Positions 1 to 12,436 of a stretch of DNA of 29,543 nucleotides are shown one piece after another (positions within the stretch are counted from its first letter, which is position 1; each line of letters begins with the position of its first letter). A program made the translations under genes and the position numbers. The DNA is from Penium margaritaceum. Taxonomy: Eukaryota; Streptophyta; Zygnematophyceae; Desmidiales; Peniaceae. The notes under the pieces were generated by a model, which worked only from the letters and a program-made list of their open reading frames with translations, was not told the origin of the DNA and did not search any database. Where the stretch lies: NCBI GenBank assembly GCA_023375785.1, contig SZWC01000557.1, positions 247,061-276,603 on the forward strand, given 5' to 3'.

Positions 1-679
1 GTAGCTTTAGACAAGCACTAATACACTATGGATCCCATTTAGTAAATTTCCCCATGCCATTTTTTTGACAAGCCTAGGTGCTGTGTGCGCACCCACTGTT
101 CTTCCGGTGCAATCGACGGAACCACGGTCAATCGGAAACAGATTGATGAGCCGTAAAATGTTCCTCGTAGCCCTAGACAAGCCCTAATACACTATGGATT
201 CCATTTAATAAAATTTCCCATGCCATTTTTTTGACAAGTCCAAGTGATGTGTGCACACCCATTGTTCTTTTGGTGCGGTCGACGCAACCAAGGTCAATCG
301 GAAACAGATCGACGAGCCGTAAAATTCTCCTCGTAGCCCTAGACAAGCCCTAATACACTGTGGATTCCATTCAATAAATTTACCCATGGCATTTTCTTGA
401 CAAGTCGAGATGCTGTGTGCGCACCCATTGTTCTTTCAGTGCGGTCCACGGAACCAGGGTCATTCGGAAATGGATTGACGAGCCGTAAAATGTTCTTGGT
501 AGCCCTAGACAAGCCATAATACACTGTGGATTCTATTCAATAAATTTGCCAATTGCAGTGTTTTTACAAGCCCAGCTGCTATGTGCGCACCCACTGTTAT
601 TCTCGTGCGGTCGACGGAACCAGGGTCAATCGGAAACAGATCGACGAGCCGTAAAATGTTCTTGGTAGCCTTATACAAA

Positions 680-1007
680 CCCTAATACACTGTGAATTCC
701 ATTCAATTAATTTGCCCATGGCATTTGTTTGACAAGTCCAGGTGCTGTGTGCGCACCCACTATTATTCCGGTGTGGTCGACGGAATCACGCTCAAGCGGA
801 AACAGATCGATGAGTCATAAAATGTTCCTGGTAGCCCTAGACAAGCCCTAATACACTGTGAATTCCATTCAATTAATTTGCCCATGGCATTTGTTTGACA
901 AGTCCAGGTGCTGTGTGCGCACCCACTATTATTCCGGTGTGGTCGACGGAATCACGCTCAAGCGGAAACAGATCGATGAGTCATAAAATGTTCCTGGTAG
1001 CCCTAGA
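680..1007. repeat. Near-identical satellite dimer (recent tandem duplication)
   Basis: Bases 680-841 and 846-1007 read identically over 162 bp at an offset of exactly 166. They share private variants such as TGTGAATTCC, CACTATTATTCC, ATCACGCTCAAGCGG and GAGTCATAA. Neighbouring monomers elsewhere usually differ at many positions, so this pair must have arisen by very recent tandem duplication or gene conversion. The first difference downstream is AGACAAG against AGAGAAG (842 and 1008). Confidence 0.95.
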
Positions 1008-4000
1008 GAAGCCCTAATGCATTGTGGATTCCATTCAATAAACTTGCCCATGTCATTTTTTTGACATGCCCAAGTAGTGTGTGCGCACCCACTGTTCTTC
1101 CGGTGCCGTGGACGGAACCAAGGTCAATCGGAAACAGATCGACGAGCTGTAAAATATTCCTTGTAGCCCTAGACAAGCCCTAATACACTGTGGATCCCAT
1201 TCAATAAAATTACCCATGCCATGTTTTGACAAGCCTAGGTGTTGTGTGCGCACCCACTGTTTTTCCGGTGTAGTCGACGGAACCAAGGCTGATCCGAAAT
1301 AGATCGACGAGCCGTAAAATTTTCGTGGTAGCCCTATACAAGCCCTAATACACTGTGCATTCCATTCAATAATTTTGCCCATGGAGTTTTTTTGACAAGC
1401 CCAGGTATTGTATGAGCACCCACTGTTCTTTCGGTGCGGTCGAAGGAATCAGGGTCATCCGGAAACGGATCGAAGAGCCCTAAAATGTTCCTGATAGCTT
1501 TAGACAAGCCCTAATACACTGTGGATTCCATTTAATAAACTTGTCCATGCCATTTTTTTGACAAGCCCAGGTGCTGTGTGCGCACCCACTGTTCTTTCGG
1601 TGCGGTCGACGGAAGTAGGGTCAATCGGAAAAAGATTGAGGAGCCGTAAAATGTCCTTCGTAGCCCTAGACAAACCTGAAACACCGTAGATTTCATTCAA
1701 TAAACTTGTCGATGCCATTTTTTGACAAGCCCAGGTGCTGTGTGCATACCCATTGTTCTTCCGGTGCGGTCGACGCAACCAGGATCCATCGGAAACAGAT
1801 CGACGAGCCGTGAAATGTTCCTCGTAGCCCTAGACAGGCCCTAATACAATGTGGATTCCATTGAATAAACTTGCCCATGGCATTTTTTTGACAAGCCGAG
1901 GTACAATGTGCACACCCATTATTCTTTTGGTGCGGTCCCCGAAACCAGGGTCAATCAGAAACGGACCAACGAGCCCTAAAATGTTCCTAGTAGCCATAGA
2001 AAAGCCCAAACACATTGTGGATTCCATTCAATAAATTTGCCCATGGCATTTTTATGAGAGGCCCAGGTGTTGTGTGCGCACCCACTGTTCTTCCGGCGCG
2101 GTCGACGGAACGAGGGTCAATCGGAAACAGATCCACGAGCCATAAAATGTTCTTGGTAGCCTCAGAAAAACCCTAATACACTGTGAATTCCATTCAATGA
2201 ATTTGCCCATGGAAATGTTTTGACAGGCCCAGGTGCTGTGTGCGCACCCACTGTTCTTTCGGTGCGGTTGACGGAACCAGGGTCAATCAAAAACACATCG
2301 ACGAGCCGTAAAATGTTCCTGGTAGCCCTAGACGAGCCTTAATACACTCTGGATTCCATTCAATGAATTTGCCCATGGCATTGTTTTGACAAGCCCATGT
2401 GTTGTGTGCGCACCCACTGTTCTTGCGGTGTGGTCGATGGAACCAGGGTCAATTAGAAACGGATCGACGAGCTGTAAAGTGTTCTTGGTAGCCCTAGACA
2501 AGTCCAAATACACTGTAGATTCAGTTCAATAAATTTGCCCATAGCATTCTTTTTTACAGGCCCAGGTGCTGTGTGCGGTGCGCACAGTTCTTCTGGTGCG
2601 GGCAGCGGAACCATGGTCAATCAAAAACAGATCAACGAGCCGTAAAATGTTCCTGGTAGCTTTAGACAACCCCTAATACACTGTGGATTCCATTTCATAA
2701 ACCTGACCATGCCATTTTTTTGACAAGCCCAGGTGCTGTGTGCGCACGTACTGTTCTTCCGGTGCGGTCGACGCAACCAGGGTCAGTCGGAAACAGATCA
2801 ACGAGCCGTAAAATGTTCCTCGTAGCCCTAGACAAGCCCTACTGGACTGTGGATTCCATTCAATTAATTTTCCCATGGCATTTGTTTGACAAGCCGAGGT
2901 GCTGTGTGCGCACCCACTGTTCTTTCGGTTCGGTCGACGGAACCAGGGTCGATCGCAAACGGATCGACAAGCAGTAAAATGTTCCTGGTAGCCCTAGACA
3001 AGCCCCAATACACTATGGATTCCATTCAATAAATTTGCCCATGGCATTTTTTTGATAGGCCCATGTGCTGTGTGCGCACCCACTGTTCTTCCAGTGCGCT
3101 CCACAGAACGATGGTCAATCAGAAACAGATCCACAAGCCGTAAAGTATTGTTGGTAGCCCCAGACAAACCCTAATACACTGCGAATTGCATTCAATACAT
3201 TTTCCCATGGCATTTTTTTTGACAAGCCCAGGTGCTGTGTGCACACCCACTCTTCTTCCGTTGCGGTCGACGGAACCAGGGTCATTCGGAAATAGATCAA
3301 TGAGCCGTAAAATGTCCAAAGTAGCCCTAGACAAGCCCTAATACACTGTGGATTCCATTCAATACATTTCCCATGCCATCTTTTTTACATGCCCAGGTAG
3401 TGCGTGCGCACCCTCTGTTCTTCCGGTGCGGTCAACGGAACGTGGATCACTTAGAAACTGATCGACGCGTTGTAAAATGGTCTTGGTAGCCCTATTGAAG
3501 CCATAATACATTGTGGATTCCATTCAATAAATTTTCCAATGCCATTTTTTTACAAGCTCAGGTGCTGTTTGCGCACCCATTGTTCTTCCGATGCGGTCGA
3601 CAGAACCAGGGTCAGTCAGAAACAGATTGACGAGGCGTAAAATGTTCCTCATAGCCCTAGACAAGCCCTAATACACTATGGATTCCATTCAATAAACTTG
3701 CCCATGGCATTTTTTCGACAAGCCCAGATGCTTTATGTGCACCCACTCTTCTTCCCGTGCGGTCGACGGAACGAGGGTGAATCGGAAGTGGATCGACGAG
3801 CCGTAAAGTGTTCCTGGTAGCCCTAAAGAAGCCCAAATATACTGTGGATTCAGTTCAATACATTGTCCAATGGCATTTTTTTACAGACCCAGGTGCTGTG
3901 TGCGGTGCGCACTATTCTTCCAGTGCAATCGACAGATTCAGGGTCAATCGGAAACAGCTCGACGAGCCATAAAATGTTCCTGGTAGCTTTAGACAAGTCC

Positions 4001-7000
4001 TAATACACTGTGGATTCCTTTAATTAATTTGCCCATGCAATTTTTTGGACAAGTTCAGGTATTGTGTGCGCACCCACTATTCTTCCGGTGCGGTGGACGG
4101 AACTAGGGTCAAATGAAAATAGATTGACAAGCCCTAAATGTTCCTTGTAGCCCTAGACAAGCGCTAATGCACTGTGGATTCCATTCAATAAACTTGCTCA
4201 TGCCATCTTTTTGACATGCCCATGTAGTGTGTGCGCACCCATTGTTATTCTTGTGCGGTCGACGGAACCAGGGTCAATCAGAAACAGATCGACGAGCTGT
4301 AAAATGTTTCTCATAGCCTTAGACAAGCCCTAATACACTCTGGATTCCATTCAATAGGTTCGCCCATGGAATTCTTTGACAAGCCCAGGTACTGTGTGCA
4401 CACTCACTGTTCTTCTGAGGCAGTCGACGGAATCAGGCTCAATCGAAAACCGATCGACGAGACGTAAAATGTTCCTCGTAGCCCTAGACAAGCCCTAATA
4501 CACTGTGGATTCCATTCAATAAATTTGCCCATGGCATTTTTTTGACAAGCCGAGGTGTTGTGTACGCACCCAATGTTCTTCGGGTGCGGTCCACAGATCC
4601 AGGGTCAATCGCAAACGGATCAACGAGCCCGAAAATGGTACTGGTAGCCATAGACAAGCCTTAAAAAGCTGTGGATTCCATTTTATAAATTTGCCCATGG
4701 CATTTTTTTGACTGGCCCACGTGTTGTGTTCTTACCCACTGTTCTTCCGGTGTGGTCGAATGAACAAGGGTCAATCAGAAATAGATCGACGAACCGTAAA
4801 ATGTTCTTGGTTGCCTTAGACAAACCCAAATACACTATGAATCCTATTCAATAAAGTTGCCCATGGCATTTTTTTGACAGGCCCAGGTGTTGTGTGCACA
4901 CCCACTGCTCTTCGGTGCGGTCGATGGAACTAGGGTCAATCGTAAACGGATCGACGAGTCGTAAAATGTTTCTGGTAGCCCTAGAAAACCCCTAATACAC
5001 TGTGGATTCCATTCAATAAATTTTCCAATGGCATTTTTTTTACAGGCCCGGGTGCTGTGTGCGCACCCATTGTTATTCCGGTGCGCTTGACAGAATCAGG
5101 GTCAATCGGAAACAAATCGACGAGCCGTAAAATGTTCCTTGTAGCCCTAGACAAGCCCTAATACACTGTGGATTCCATTCAATAAAATTACCCATGCCAT
5201 TGTTTTACAAGCCTAGGTGTTGTGTGCACACCTACTGTTTTTCCGGTGTAGTCGACGGAACCAAGGCTGATCCGAAATAGATCGACGAGCCATAAAATGT
5301 TCGTGGTAGCCCTAGACAAGCCCTAATACACTGTGGATTCCATTCAATAATTTTGCCCATGGCATTTTTTTGACAAGTCCAGGTACTCTGTGCGCACCTA
5401 CTGTTCTTCCAGTGCCGTCGACGGAACCAGGGTCAATCGGAAACGGATCGACAAGCCATAAAGTGTTCCTGGTAGCCCTAGAAAAGCCTGAATACATTGT
5501 GGATTCAGTTCAATATATTTGCCCATCGCATTTTTTTAGAGGCCCAGGTGCTGTGTTTGGTGCGCACGGTTCTTCGGGTGCGGTTGACGGAACCAGGGTC
5601 AATCGGAAACAGATGAACGAGCCATAAAACATTCCTGGTAGGTTTAGACAGGCCCCAATTCATTGTGGATTCCATTGAATGAATTTTCCCATGCAACCTT
5701 ATTGACAAGCCCAGGTGTTATGTGCGTACCCACTGTTCTTCCGGTGCGGTTGACGGAACTAGGGTCAACCAGAAACAGATTGACGTGCCGTAAAATGTTC
5801 CTAGTAGCCCTCGACAAGCCCTAATACACTGTGGATTCCATTTAATAAATTTTCCCATGGCATTTTTTTGACAAGCCAAGGTGCTGGGTGCGCACCCACT
5901 CTTCTTCCGGTGGGGTCCATGGATCCAGTGTCAATCGGAAATGGATCAATGAGCCGTAAAATGTTACTGGTAGCGAAAGACAAGCCCTAATAAACTGTGG
6001 ATTACATTCAATAAATTTGCCCATGGAATCTTTTTGACAGGCCGAGGTGCTGTGTGTGCACCCACTATTCTTCTGGTGCGGTCGACGAAACAAGGGTTAA
6101 TCAGAAACAGATCGATGAGCCGTAACATGTTCTTGGTAGCCTTAGACAAACCCTAATACACTATGAATTCCATTCAATAAAGCTGCCCATGGCATTTTTT
6201 TGAGAGGCCCGAGTGTTGTGTGCGCACCTAGTGTTCTTCGGTGCGGTCGACGGAACAAGGTTCAATCGGACACAGGTCGACGAGCCGTAAAATGTTATTG
6301 GTAGCTATAGAAAATCCCTAATAGACAGTGGATTCCATTTAATAAATTTTCCCATGCCATTTTTTTGACAAGCCCAGGTCATGTATGCGCACCCACTGTT
6401 CTTCTGGTGCGGTTGACGGAACCAGGGTCACTCAGAAACAGATTGACGAGCCGTAAAATATTCCTCGTAGCCCTAGACAAGCCCTAATACATTGTGGATT
6501 CCATTTAATTAATTTGCCCATTACACTTTTTTTACAAGCCAAGGTGCTGTGTGCGCACCCACTGTTCTTCTGGTGCGGTTGACAAAACCAGGGTCCATCG
6601 GAAACACATTAACGAGCCGTAAAATGTTCCTCGTAGCCCTAGACATGCCCTAATACATTGTGGATTCCATTCAATAAAATTACCCATGACATTTTGTTGA
6701 CAAGCCCAGGCGTTGTGTGCGCACCCAGTGTTTTTCCCGTGTAGTCGACGGAACCAGGGTTCATCCGAAATGGATCGACGAGACGTAAAATGTTCCTGAT
6801 AGTCCTAGACAAGCCCGAATAGACTGTGGATTCCATTCAATAATTTTGCCCATGGCATTTGTTTGACAAGCCCAGGTGTTGTGTGCGCACCCACGATTCG
6901 TCGAGTGCCGTCGACGGAACCAGGGTCAATCGGAAACAGATCGACCAGACGTAAAATGTTCATGGTAGCGCTAGACAAGCCCTAATACACCGTGGATTCC

Positions 7001-7461
7001 ATTCAATAAATTTGCCCATGGCAATTTTTTGACAAGCCCAGGTGCTGTGTGTGCACCCACTGTTCTTCTGTATGGTCGACGGAACCACGGTCAGTGAGAA
7101 ATAGATTAACGAGCTGTAAAATGTTCCGTGTAGCCCTAGACAAGCCCTAATACACTGTGGATTCCATTTAATAATCTTGCCCATGCCATTTTTGTGACAT
7201 GCCCAGGTAGTGTCTGCGCACCCACTGTTCTTCTGGTGCGGTCGACGGAACCAGGGTCAATCAGAAACAGATCTACAAGCCGGAAAGTGTTCCTCATAGC
7301 CCTAGAGAAACCCTAATACAATATGGATTTTATTCAATAGATTTTCCCATGGCATTTGTTTAACAAGCCCAAGTGCCGTGTGCTCACCCACTGTTCTTCC
7401 GGTGCGGTCGAGGGAACGAGGGTCAATCGGAAACAGATCGACCAGCCGTAAAATGTTCCTG

Positions 7462-7616
7462 GCAGCCCTAATACACTGTGGATTCCATTCAATTATTTTG
7501 CCCATGCCATTTTTTTGACAAGCCCAAGTGCTGTGTGAGCACCCACTATTCTTCCGGTGCGGTCAACGGAACTAGGGTCAATTAGAAACAGATTGATGAG
7601 CCGTAAACTGCTCCTC
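7462..7616. repeat. 155-bp monomer with 11-bp slippage deletion
   Basis: The register region reads GGCAGCCCTAATACAC instead of GTAGCCCTAGACAAGCCCTAATAC. One copy of the short direct repeat AGCCCTA and the spacer GACA between the copies are missing. That 11-bp loss accounts for the 155-bp unit and is a typical replication-slippage product. Confidence 0.85.
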
Positions 7617-8443
7617 GTAGCCCTAGACAAGGCCTGATACACTTTGGATTCCATTGAATAGATTTACCCATGCCATTTCTTTGACAAGCCCAGGTGCTGT
7701 GTGCGTACCCACTAATCTTCTGGTGCGGTCGACAGAACCAGGGTCAACAGGAAATAGATAGAGGAATCGTAGAATGTTCCTCGTAGCCCTAGAGAAGCCC
7801 TAACACACTGTGGATTACATCTAATAAACCGGTCCATGCCATTTTTTTACAAGCCTAGGTACTGTGTGCACACCCATTACTCTTCTGGTGCCGTTGACGG
7901 AACCAGGGTCAATCGGAAACAAATTGACAACCCGTAAAATATTCCTTGTAGCCCTAGAAAAGCCCTAATACACTGTGGATTTCATTTAATAAATTTACTC
8001 ATTGCACTTTTTTGACAAGCCGATGTGCTGTTTTCACACACAATGTTCTTTCGGTGCGGTCGACAGAACTAGGGTCAGTCGGAAACGGATCGACGAGTCG
8101 TAAAATGTTTCTCGTAGCCCTAGACAACCCCTAATACACTCTGGATTCCATTCAATAAATTTGCCAATGGCATTTTTTTGACAGGCCCAGGTGCTGTGTG
8201 CGCACCCACTGTTATTCTGGTGCGGTTGACGAACCGAGGGTCAATTGGAAACAGATTGACGAGCCGTAAAATGTTCCGTGTAGCCCTAGACAAGCGCTAA
8301 TACATTGTGGATTCTATTCAGTAAAATTACCCATGTTATTTTTGACAAGCCCATGTGTCTTGTGCGCACCCACTGGTTTTCCGGTGTAGTCGACGGAACC
8401 AGGGTTGATCCGAAATAGATCGACGAGATGTAAAATGTTTGTG
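7617..8443. repeat. Five-monomer higher-order block D-E-A-B-C, copy 1
   Basis: Five consecutive monomers carry an ordered set of diagnostic variants. D (7617) has AATCTTCTGGTGCGG, a GAAATAGAT...GAGGAA segment and CCCTAGAGAAGCCCTAACAC. E (7783) has GTGCACACCCATTA. A (7948) has ATTGCACTTTTTTG and GAGTCGTAAAATG. B (8114) has GACAACCCCTAATAC, GCCAATGGCA and TGTTATTC. C (8280) has GGTGTAGTCGACGG and GGTTGATCCGAAATAGATC. The same order returns at 9273, 11276 and 14259, so it is inherited structure rather than chance. Confidence 0.8.
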
Positions 8444-8940
8444 ATAGCCCTAGACAAGCCCTAATACACTGTAGATTCTATTCAATAAATTTGCCCATGG
8501 CATTTTTTTGACAAGCCCAGGTGTTGTGTGCGCGCCCACTGCTCTTCAGTATGGTCGACGGAAACAGGGTCAATTGGAAATGGATTGACGAGCTGTAAAA
8601 TGTTTTGTGTAGCCCTAGACAAGCCCTAATGCACCGTGGATTCCATTCAATAAACTTGCCCATGCCATTTTTTTGACATGCCGAGGTAGTGTGTGCACAC
8701 CCACTGTTCTTCTGGTGCAGTCGACGGAACCAGGGTCAATCACAAACAGATCGACAAGCTGTAAAATGTTCCTCATAGCCCTAGACAAGCCCTAATACAC
8801 TGTGGATTCCATTCAGTATATTTGCCCATGGATTTTGTTTGACAAGCCCAGGTGCCGTGTGCGCACCGACTGTTCCTTCGGTGCGGTCAACAAAACGAGG
8901 GTCAATCGGAAACAGATCGACCAGCCGTAAAATGTTCCTG

Positions 8941-9438
8941 GTAGACCTAGACAAGCCCTAATACACTGTGGATTCAGTTCAATAAATTTTCCCATGGCTT
9001 TTTTGGACAAGCCCAGGTGCTGCGTGCATTGCACACTGTTCTTTTGGTGTGGTGGACGGAACCAAGGTCAATCGGAACCAGACCGACGAGCCGTAAAATG
9101 TTCCTAATAGCTTTAGACAACCCCTAATACACTGTGGATTCTATTTCATGAATGTGCCCATGCCATTTTTTTGACAAGCTTAGGTGCTGTGTGGGTACCC
9201 ACTGTTCTTTTGGTGCGGTCGACGGAACTAGGGTCAATCAGAAACAGATTGACGAGCCGTGAAATGTTCCTGGGAGCCCTAGACAAGCCCTAATATAAAT
9301 TGGATTCCATCCAATAAATTTGCCTATGCCATTTCTTTGACAAGCCCAGGTGCTGCGTGCATAGCCACTCATCTTCTGGTGCGGTCGACGGAACCAGGGT
9401 CAATTGGAAATAGATCAAGGAACCGTAGAATTTTCCTC
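8941..9438. repeat. Three-monomer segment duplicated about 4.99 kb downstream
   Basis: Units at 8941, 9107 and 9273 share rare variants with units at 13927, 14093 and 14259. The first pair shares CATGGCTTTTTTGGA and GTGCATTGC...CACTGTTCTTTTGG. The second shares CTTTAGACAACCCC, GAATGTGCCCATGCC, AAGCTTAGGTGCTGTGTGGG and GGAACTAGGGTCAATC. The third shares GCCTATGCCATTTCTTTG. The offset of 4986 bp equals 30 monomers. Confidence 0.85.
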
Positions 9439-10100
9439 GTAGCCCTAGAGAAGCCCTAACACATTGTGGATTCCATTCAAAAAAATTGCCCATGCCGTTT
9501 ATTTGACAAGCCCAGGTGCTGTGTGCACACCCATTATTCTTCCAGTGCGGTCGACGGAACCAGGGTCAATCGGAAACAGATTGACGAACCGTAAATTATT
9601 CCTCGTAGCTTAGACAATCCCTAATACACTGTGGATTCCATGTAATAAATTTACCCATTGCAATTTTTTGACAAGCCGAGGTGCTGTGTGCGCACCCACT
9701 ATTATTTCGGTGCGGTCGACGGAACCAGGGTCAGTCGGAAACGGATCGACAAGTCGTAAAATTTTTCTGGTAGCCCTATACAACCCCTAATACACTGTGG
9801 ATTCCATTCAATAAATTTGCCAATGGCATTTTTTTGAAAGGCTCAGGTGCTGTGTGCGCACCCACTGTTATTCCAGTGCGGTTGACGGAACCAAGGTCAA
9901 TCGGAAACAGATCGAAGAGCCGTAAAATGTTCCTAGTATCCCTATACCAACCCTAATACACTGTGGATTCTATTGAATAATTCTACCCATGGCTTTTTTT
10001 TACAAGCCCAGGTCCTGTGTGCGCAACCACGGTTCTTTCGGTGCGCTCGAATGAACCAGGGTCACTCAGAAATAGATCGACCAGCCGTAAAATGCTCCTG
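9273..10100. repeat. Five-monomer higher-order block D-E-A-B-C, copy 2
   Basis: Units at 9273, 9439, 9605, 9770 and 9936 repeat the D-E-A-B-C order. D keeps CATCTTCTGGTGCGG and GAGAAGCCCTAACACA. E keeps GTGCACACCCATTATTC. A keeps CATTGCAATTTTTTG and CAAGTCGTAAAAT. B keeps CAACCCCTAATAC, GCCAATGGCA and TGTTATTCC. The last unit, in the C slot, has lost the GTAGTCGAC signature and reads CGCTCGAATGAACC, so this copy is imperfect at its right end. Confidence 0.75.
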
Positions 10101-10267
10101 GTTGCCCTAGACAAGCCCTAATACGCTGTGGATTCCATTCAATAAATTTGCCCATGGCATTTTTTTTGACAAGCCCAGGTGCTCTATGCGTACGCACTGT
10201 TCTTCCGGTGCGGTTGACGGAACCAGGGTCAATCGGAAACGGATCAACGAGCCATAAAATGTTCCTC

Positions 10268-11275
10268 GTAGCCCTAGACAAGCCCTAATACACTGTGGAT
10301 TCCATTCAATAAATTTGCCCATGGCTTTTTTTTGACAAGCCCAGGTGCTGTGTGCGCACCTATGATCTTGCGCTGCGGTCGACGGAACAAGGGGCAATCA
10401 AAACCAGATCATCGAGCTGTAAAATGTTCTTGGTAGCACTAGACAAGCCCTAATACATTGTGAATTCCATTTACAACATTTGCCCATGCCAGTTTTTTGA
10501 CAAGCCCAGGTGCTGTGTGCGCACCCACTGTTCTTCAGGTGTGTTCGACGGAACGAGGGTCAATCGGAAATAGATCCACGACCCGTAGAATATTCCTCGT
10601 TGCCCTGGAAAATCCCTAATACACTGTGGATTCCATTTAATAAATTTCCCCATGCCTTTTTTTGACAAGCCCAGGTGCTGTGTGCGCACCCATTGTTCTT
10701 CCGGTGCGGTCAACGGAACCAGGGTCAATCGGAAACAGATTGACCCTGGTTGACTGAGGAGCCGGAAAATATTCCTCATAGCCCCAGACAAGTCCTAATA
10801 CACTGTGGATTCCATTTAATAAATTTGCCCATTGCACTTTTTTGACAAGCAGAGGTGCTGTGTGCGCAAACACTGTTCTTCCGGTGTGGTCGACGGAACC
10901 AGGGTCTATCGGAAATGGATTGACAAGTCGTAAAATGTTTTTGGTAGCCCTAGACAACCCCTAATACACTGTGGATTCAATTCATTAAATTTGCCAATGG
11001 CATTTTTTTGACAGGCCGACGTGGTGTGTGCGCACCCACTGTTATTTCGCTGCGCTTGACGGAACTAGGGTCAACCAGAAACCGATTGACGAGCCGTAAA
11101 ATGTTCCTCGTAGCTCTAGACAAGCCCTAATACACTGTGGATTTCTTTTGATATATTTACCCATGCCATTTTTTGGACAAGCCCAAGTGCTGTGTGTGCA
11201 CCCACTGTTTTTCTAATGTAGTCGACAGAAACAGGGTTAACCAGAAACAGATCAACGAGATGTAAAATGATCCTA
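10268..11275. repeat. Six-monomer higher-order block H-F-G-A-B-C, copy 1
   Basis: A second ordered block uses different leaders before the shared A-B-C trio. H (10268) ends GAGCTGTAAAATGTTCTTG. F (10433) begins GTAGCACTAGACAAG and contains ATCCACGACCCGTAGAAT. G (10599) contains CCCATTGTTCTTCCGG and ends AAAATATTCCTCATAGCC. A, B and C follow at 10778, 10944 and 11110. Matching blocks lie at 12437 and 16579. The G unit here is 179 bp because of a hairpin-forming insertion at 10738-10751. Confidence 0.78.
10717..10751. repeat. Perfect 14-bp inverted repeat created inside one monomer
   Basis: AACCAGGGTCAATC (10717-10730) is followed after a 7-nt loop, GGAAACA, by its exact reverse complement GATTGACCCTGGTT (10738-10751). 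Ordinary monomers have only the left arm and then go straight to GAGGAGCC or GACGAGCC. The host unit is 179 bp, about 13 bp above normal, so the right arm looks like a local inverted copy, as made by template switching during replication. Confidence 0.9.
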
Positions 11276-12104
11276 GTAGCCCTAGAAAAGCCCTAATACA
11301 CTGTGGATTCCATTGAATAAACTTGCCCATGCCATTTCTTTGACAAGCCCAGGTGCTGTGTGCGTCCCACTAATCTTCTGGTGCGGTCAACGGAACCAGG
11401 GTTAATCGGAAATAGATCGAGGAACCGTAGAATGTTCCTTGTAGCCCTAGAGAAGCCCTAAAACACTGTGGATTCCATTCAATAAATTTGTCCATGCCAT
11501 TTTTTTGACAAGCCCAGGTACTGTGTGCACGCCCATTATTCTTCCGGTGCGGTCGACGGAACCAGGGTCAATCGGAAACAAATTGACGAGCCATAAACCA
11601 TTCCTCGTAGCCCTAGAAAAGGCCTAATACACTGTGGATTCCATTTAATAAATTTACCCATTGCACTTTTTTGACAAGCCGATGTGTTGTGTGCGCACCC
11701 ACTATTCTTTTCGTGCAGTCGACGGAACCAGGGTCAGTCGGAAATGGATCGACGAGTCGTAAAATGTTTCTGGAAGCCCTAGACAACCCCTAATACACTC
11801 TGGATTCCTTTCAATAAATTTTCCAATGGCATTTTTTTGACAGGCCCTGGTGCTGTGTGCGCATCCACTGTTATTCCGGTGCAGTTGACGCAACCAATGA
11901 TAATCACAAACAGATCGATAAGCCATAAAATGTTCCTCGTAGCCCTATACAAGACCTAATACACTGTGGATTCCATTCAATAAATTTACTCATGCCATTG
12001 TTTTGACTAGTCCAGGTGCTGTGTGCGCACCCACTGTTTTTCCGGTGTAGTCGATGAAAGCAGGGTTAATCGGAAACAGATCAACGAGCCATAAAATGTT
12101 CCTA
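11276..12104. repeat. Five-monomer higher-order block D-E-A-B-C, copy 3
   Basis: Units at 11276, 11441, 11607, 11773 and 11939 carry the D, E, A, B and C variants in order. D has TAATCTTCTGGTGCGG and GAGGAACCGTAGAATG. E has GTGCACGCCCATTATTC. A has CATTGCACTTTTTTG and GAGTCGTAAAATG. B has GACAACCCCTAATAC, TTCCAATGGCA and TGTTATTCC. C has CTGTTTTTCCGGTGTAGTCG. All lengths stay near 166 bp. Confidence 0.8.
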
Positions 12105-12436
12105 GTATCCCTAGACAAGCCCTAGTACACTGTGGATTCCATTCAATAATTTTACCCATGGCTTTTTTTTGACAAGCCCAAGTGCTGTGTGCGCATCCAC
12201 TGTTCTTCCAGTGCGGTGGAAGGAACCAGGGTCAATCTGAAACAGATTGACGAGCCATTAAGTGTTCCTTGTAGCCCTAAGCAAGCCCTAATACACTGTG
12301 GATTCCATTCAATGAATTTGCCCATGGCATTTCTTTGACATGGCGAGGTCCTGTGTGCGCACCCACTATTCTTTCGGTGCAGTCTACGGAACCAGGGTCA
12401 ATCAAAAACGGATCAATGAGAAGTAAAGTGTTCCTT

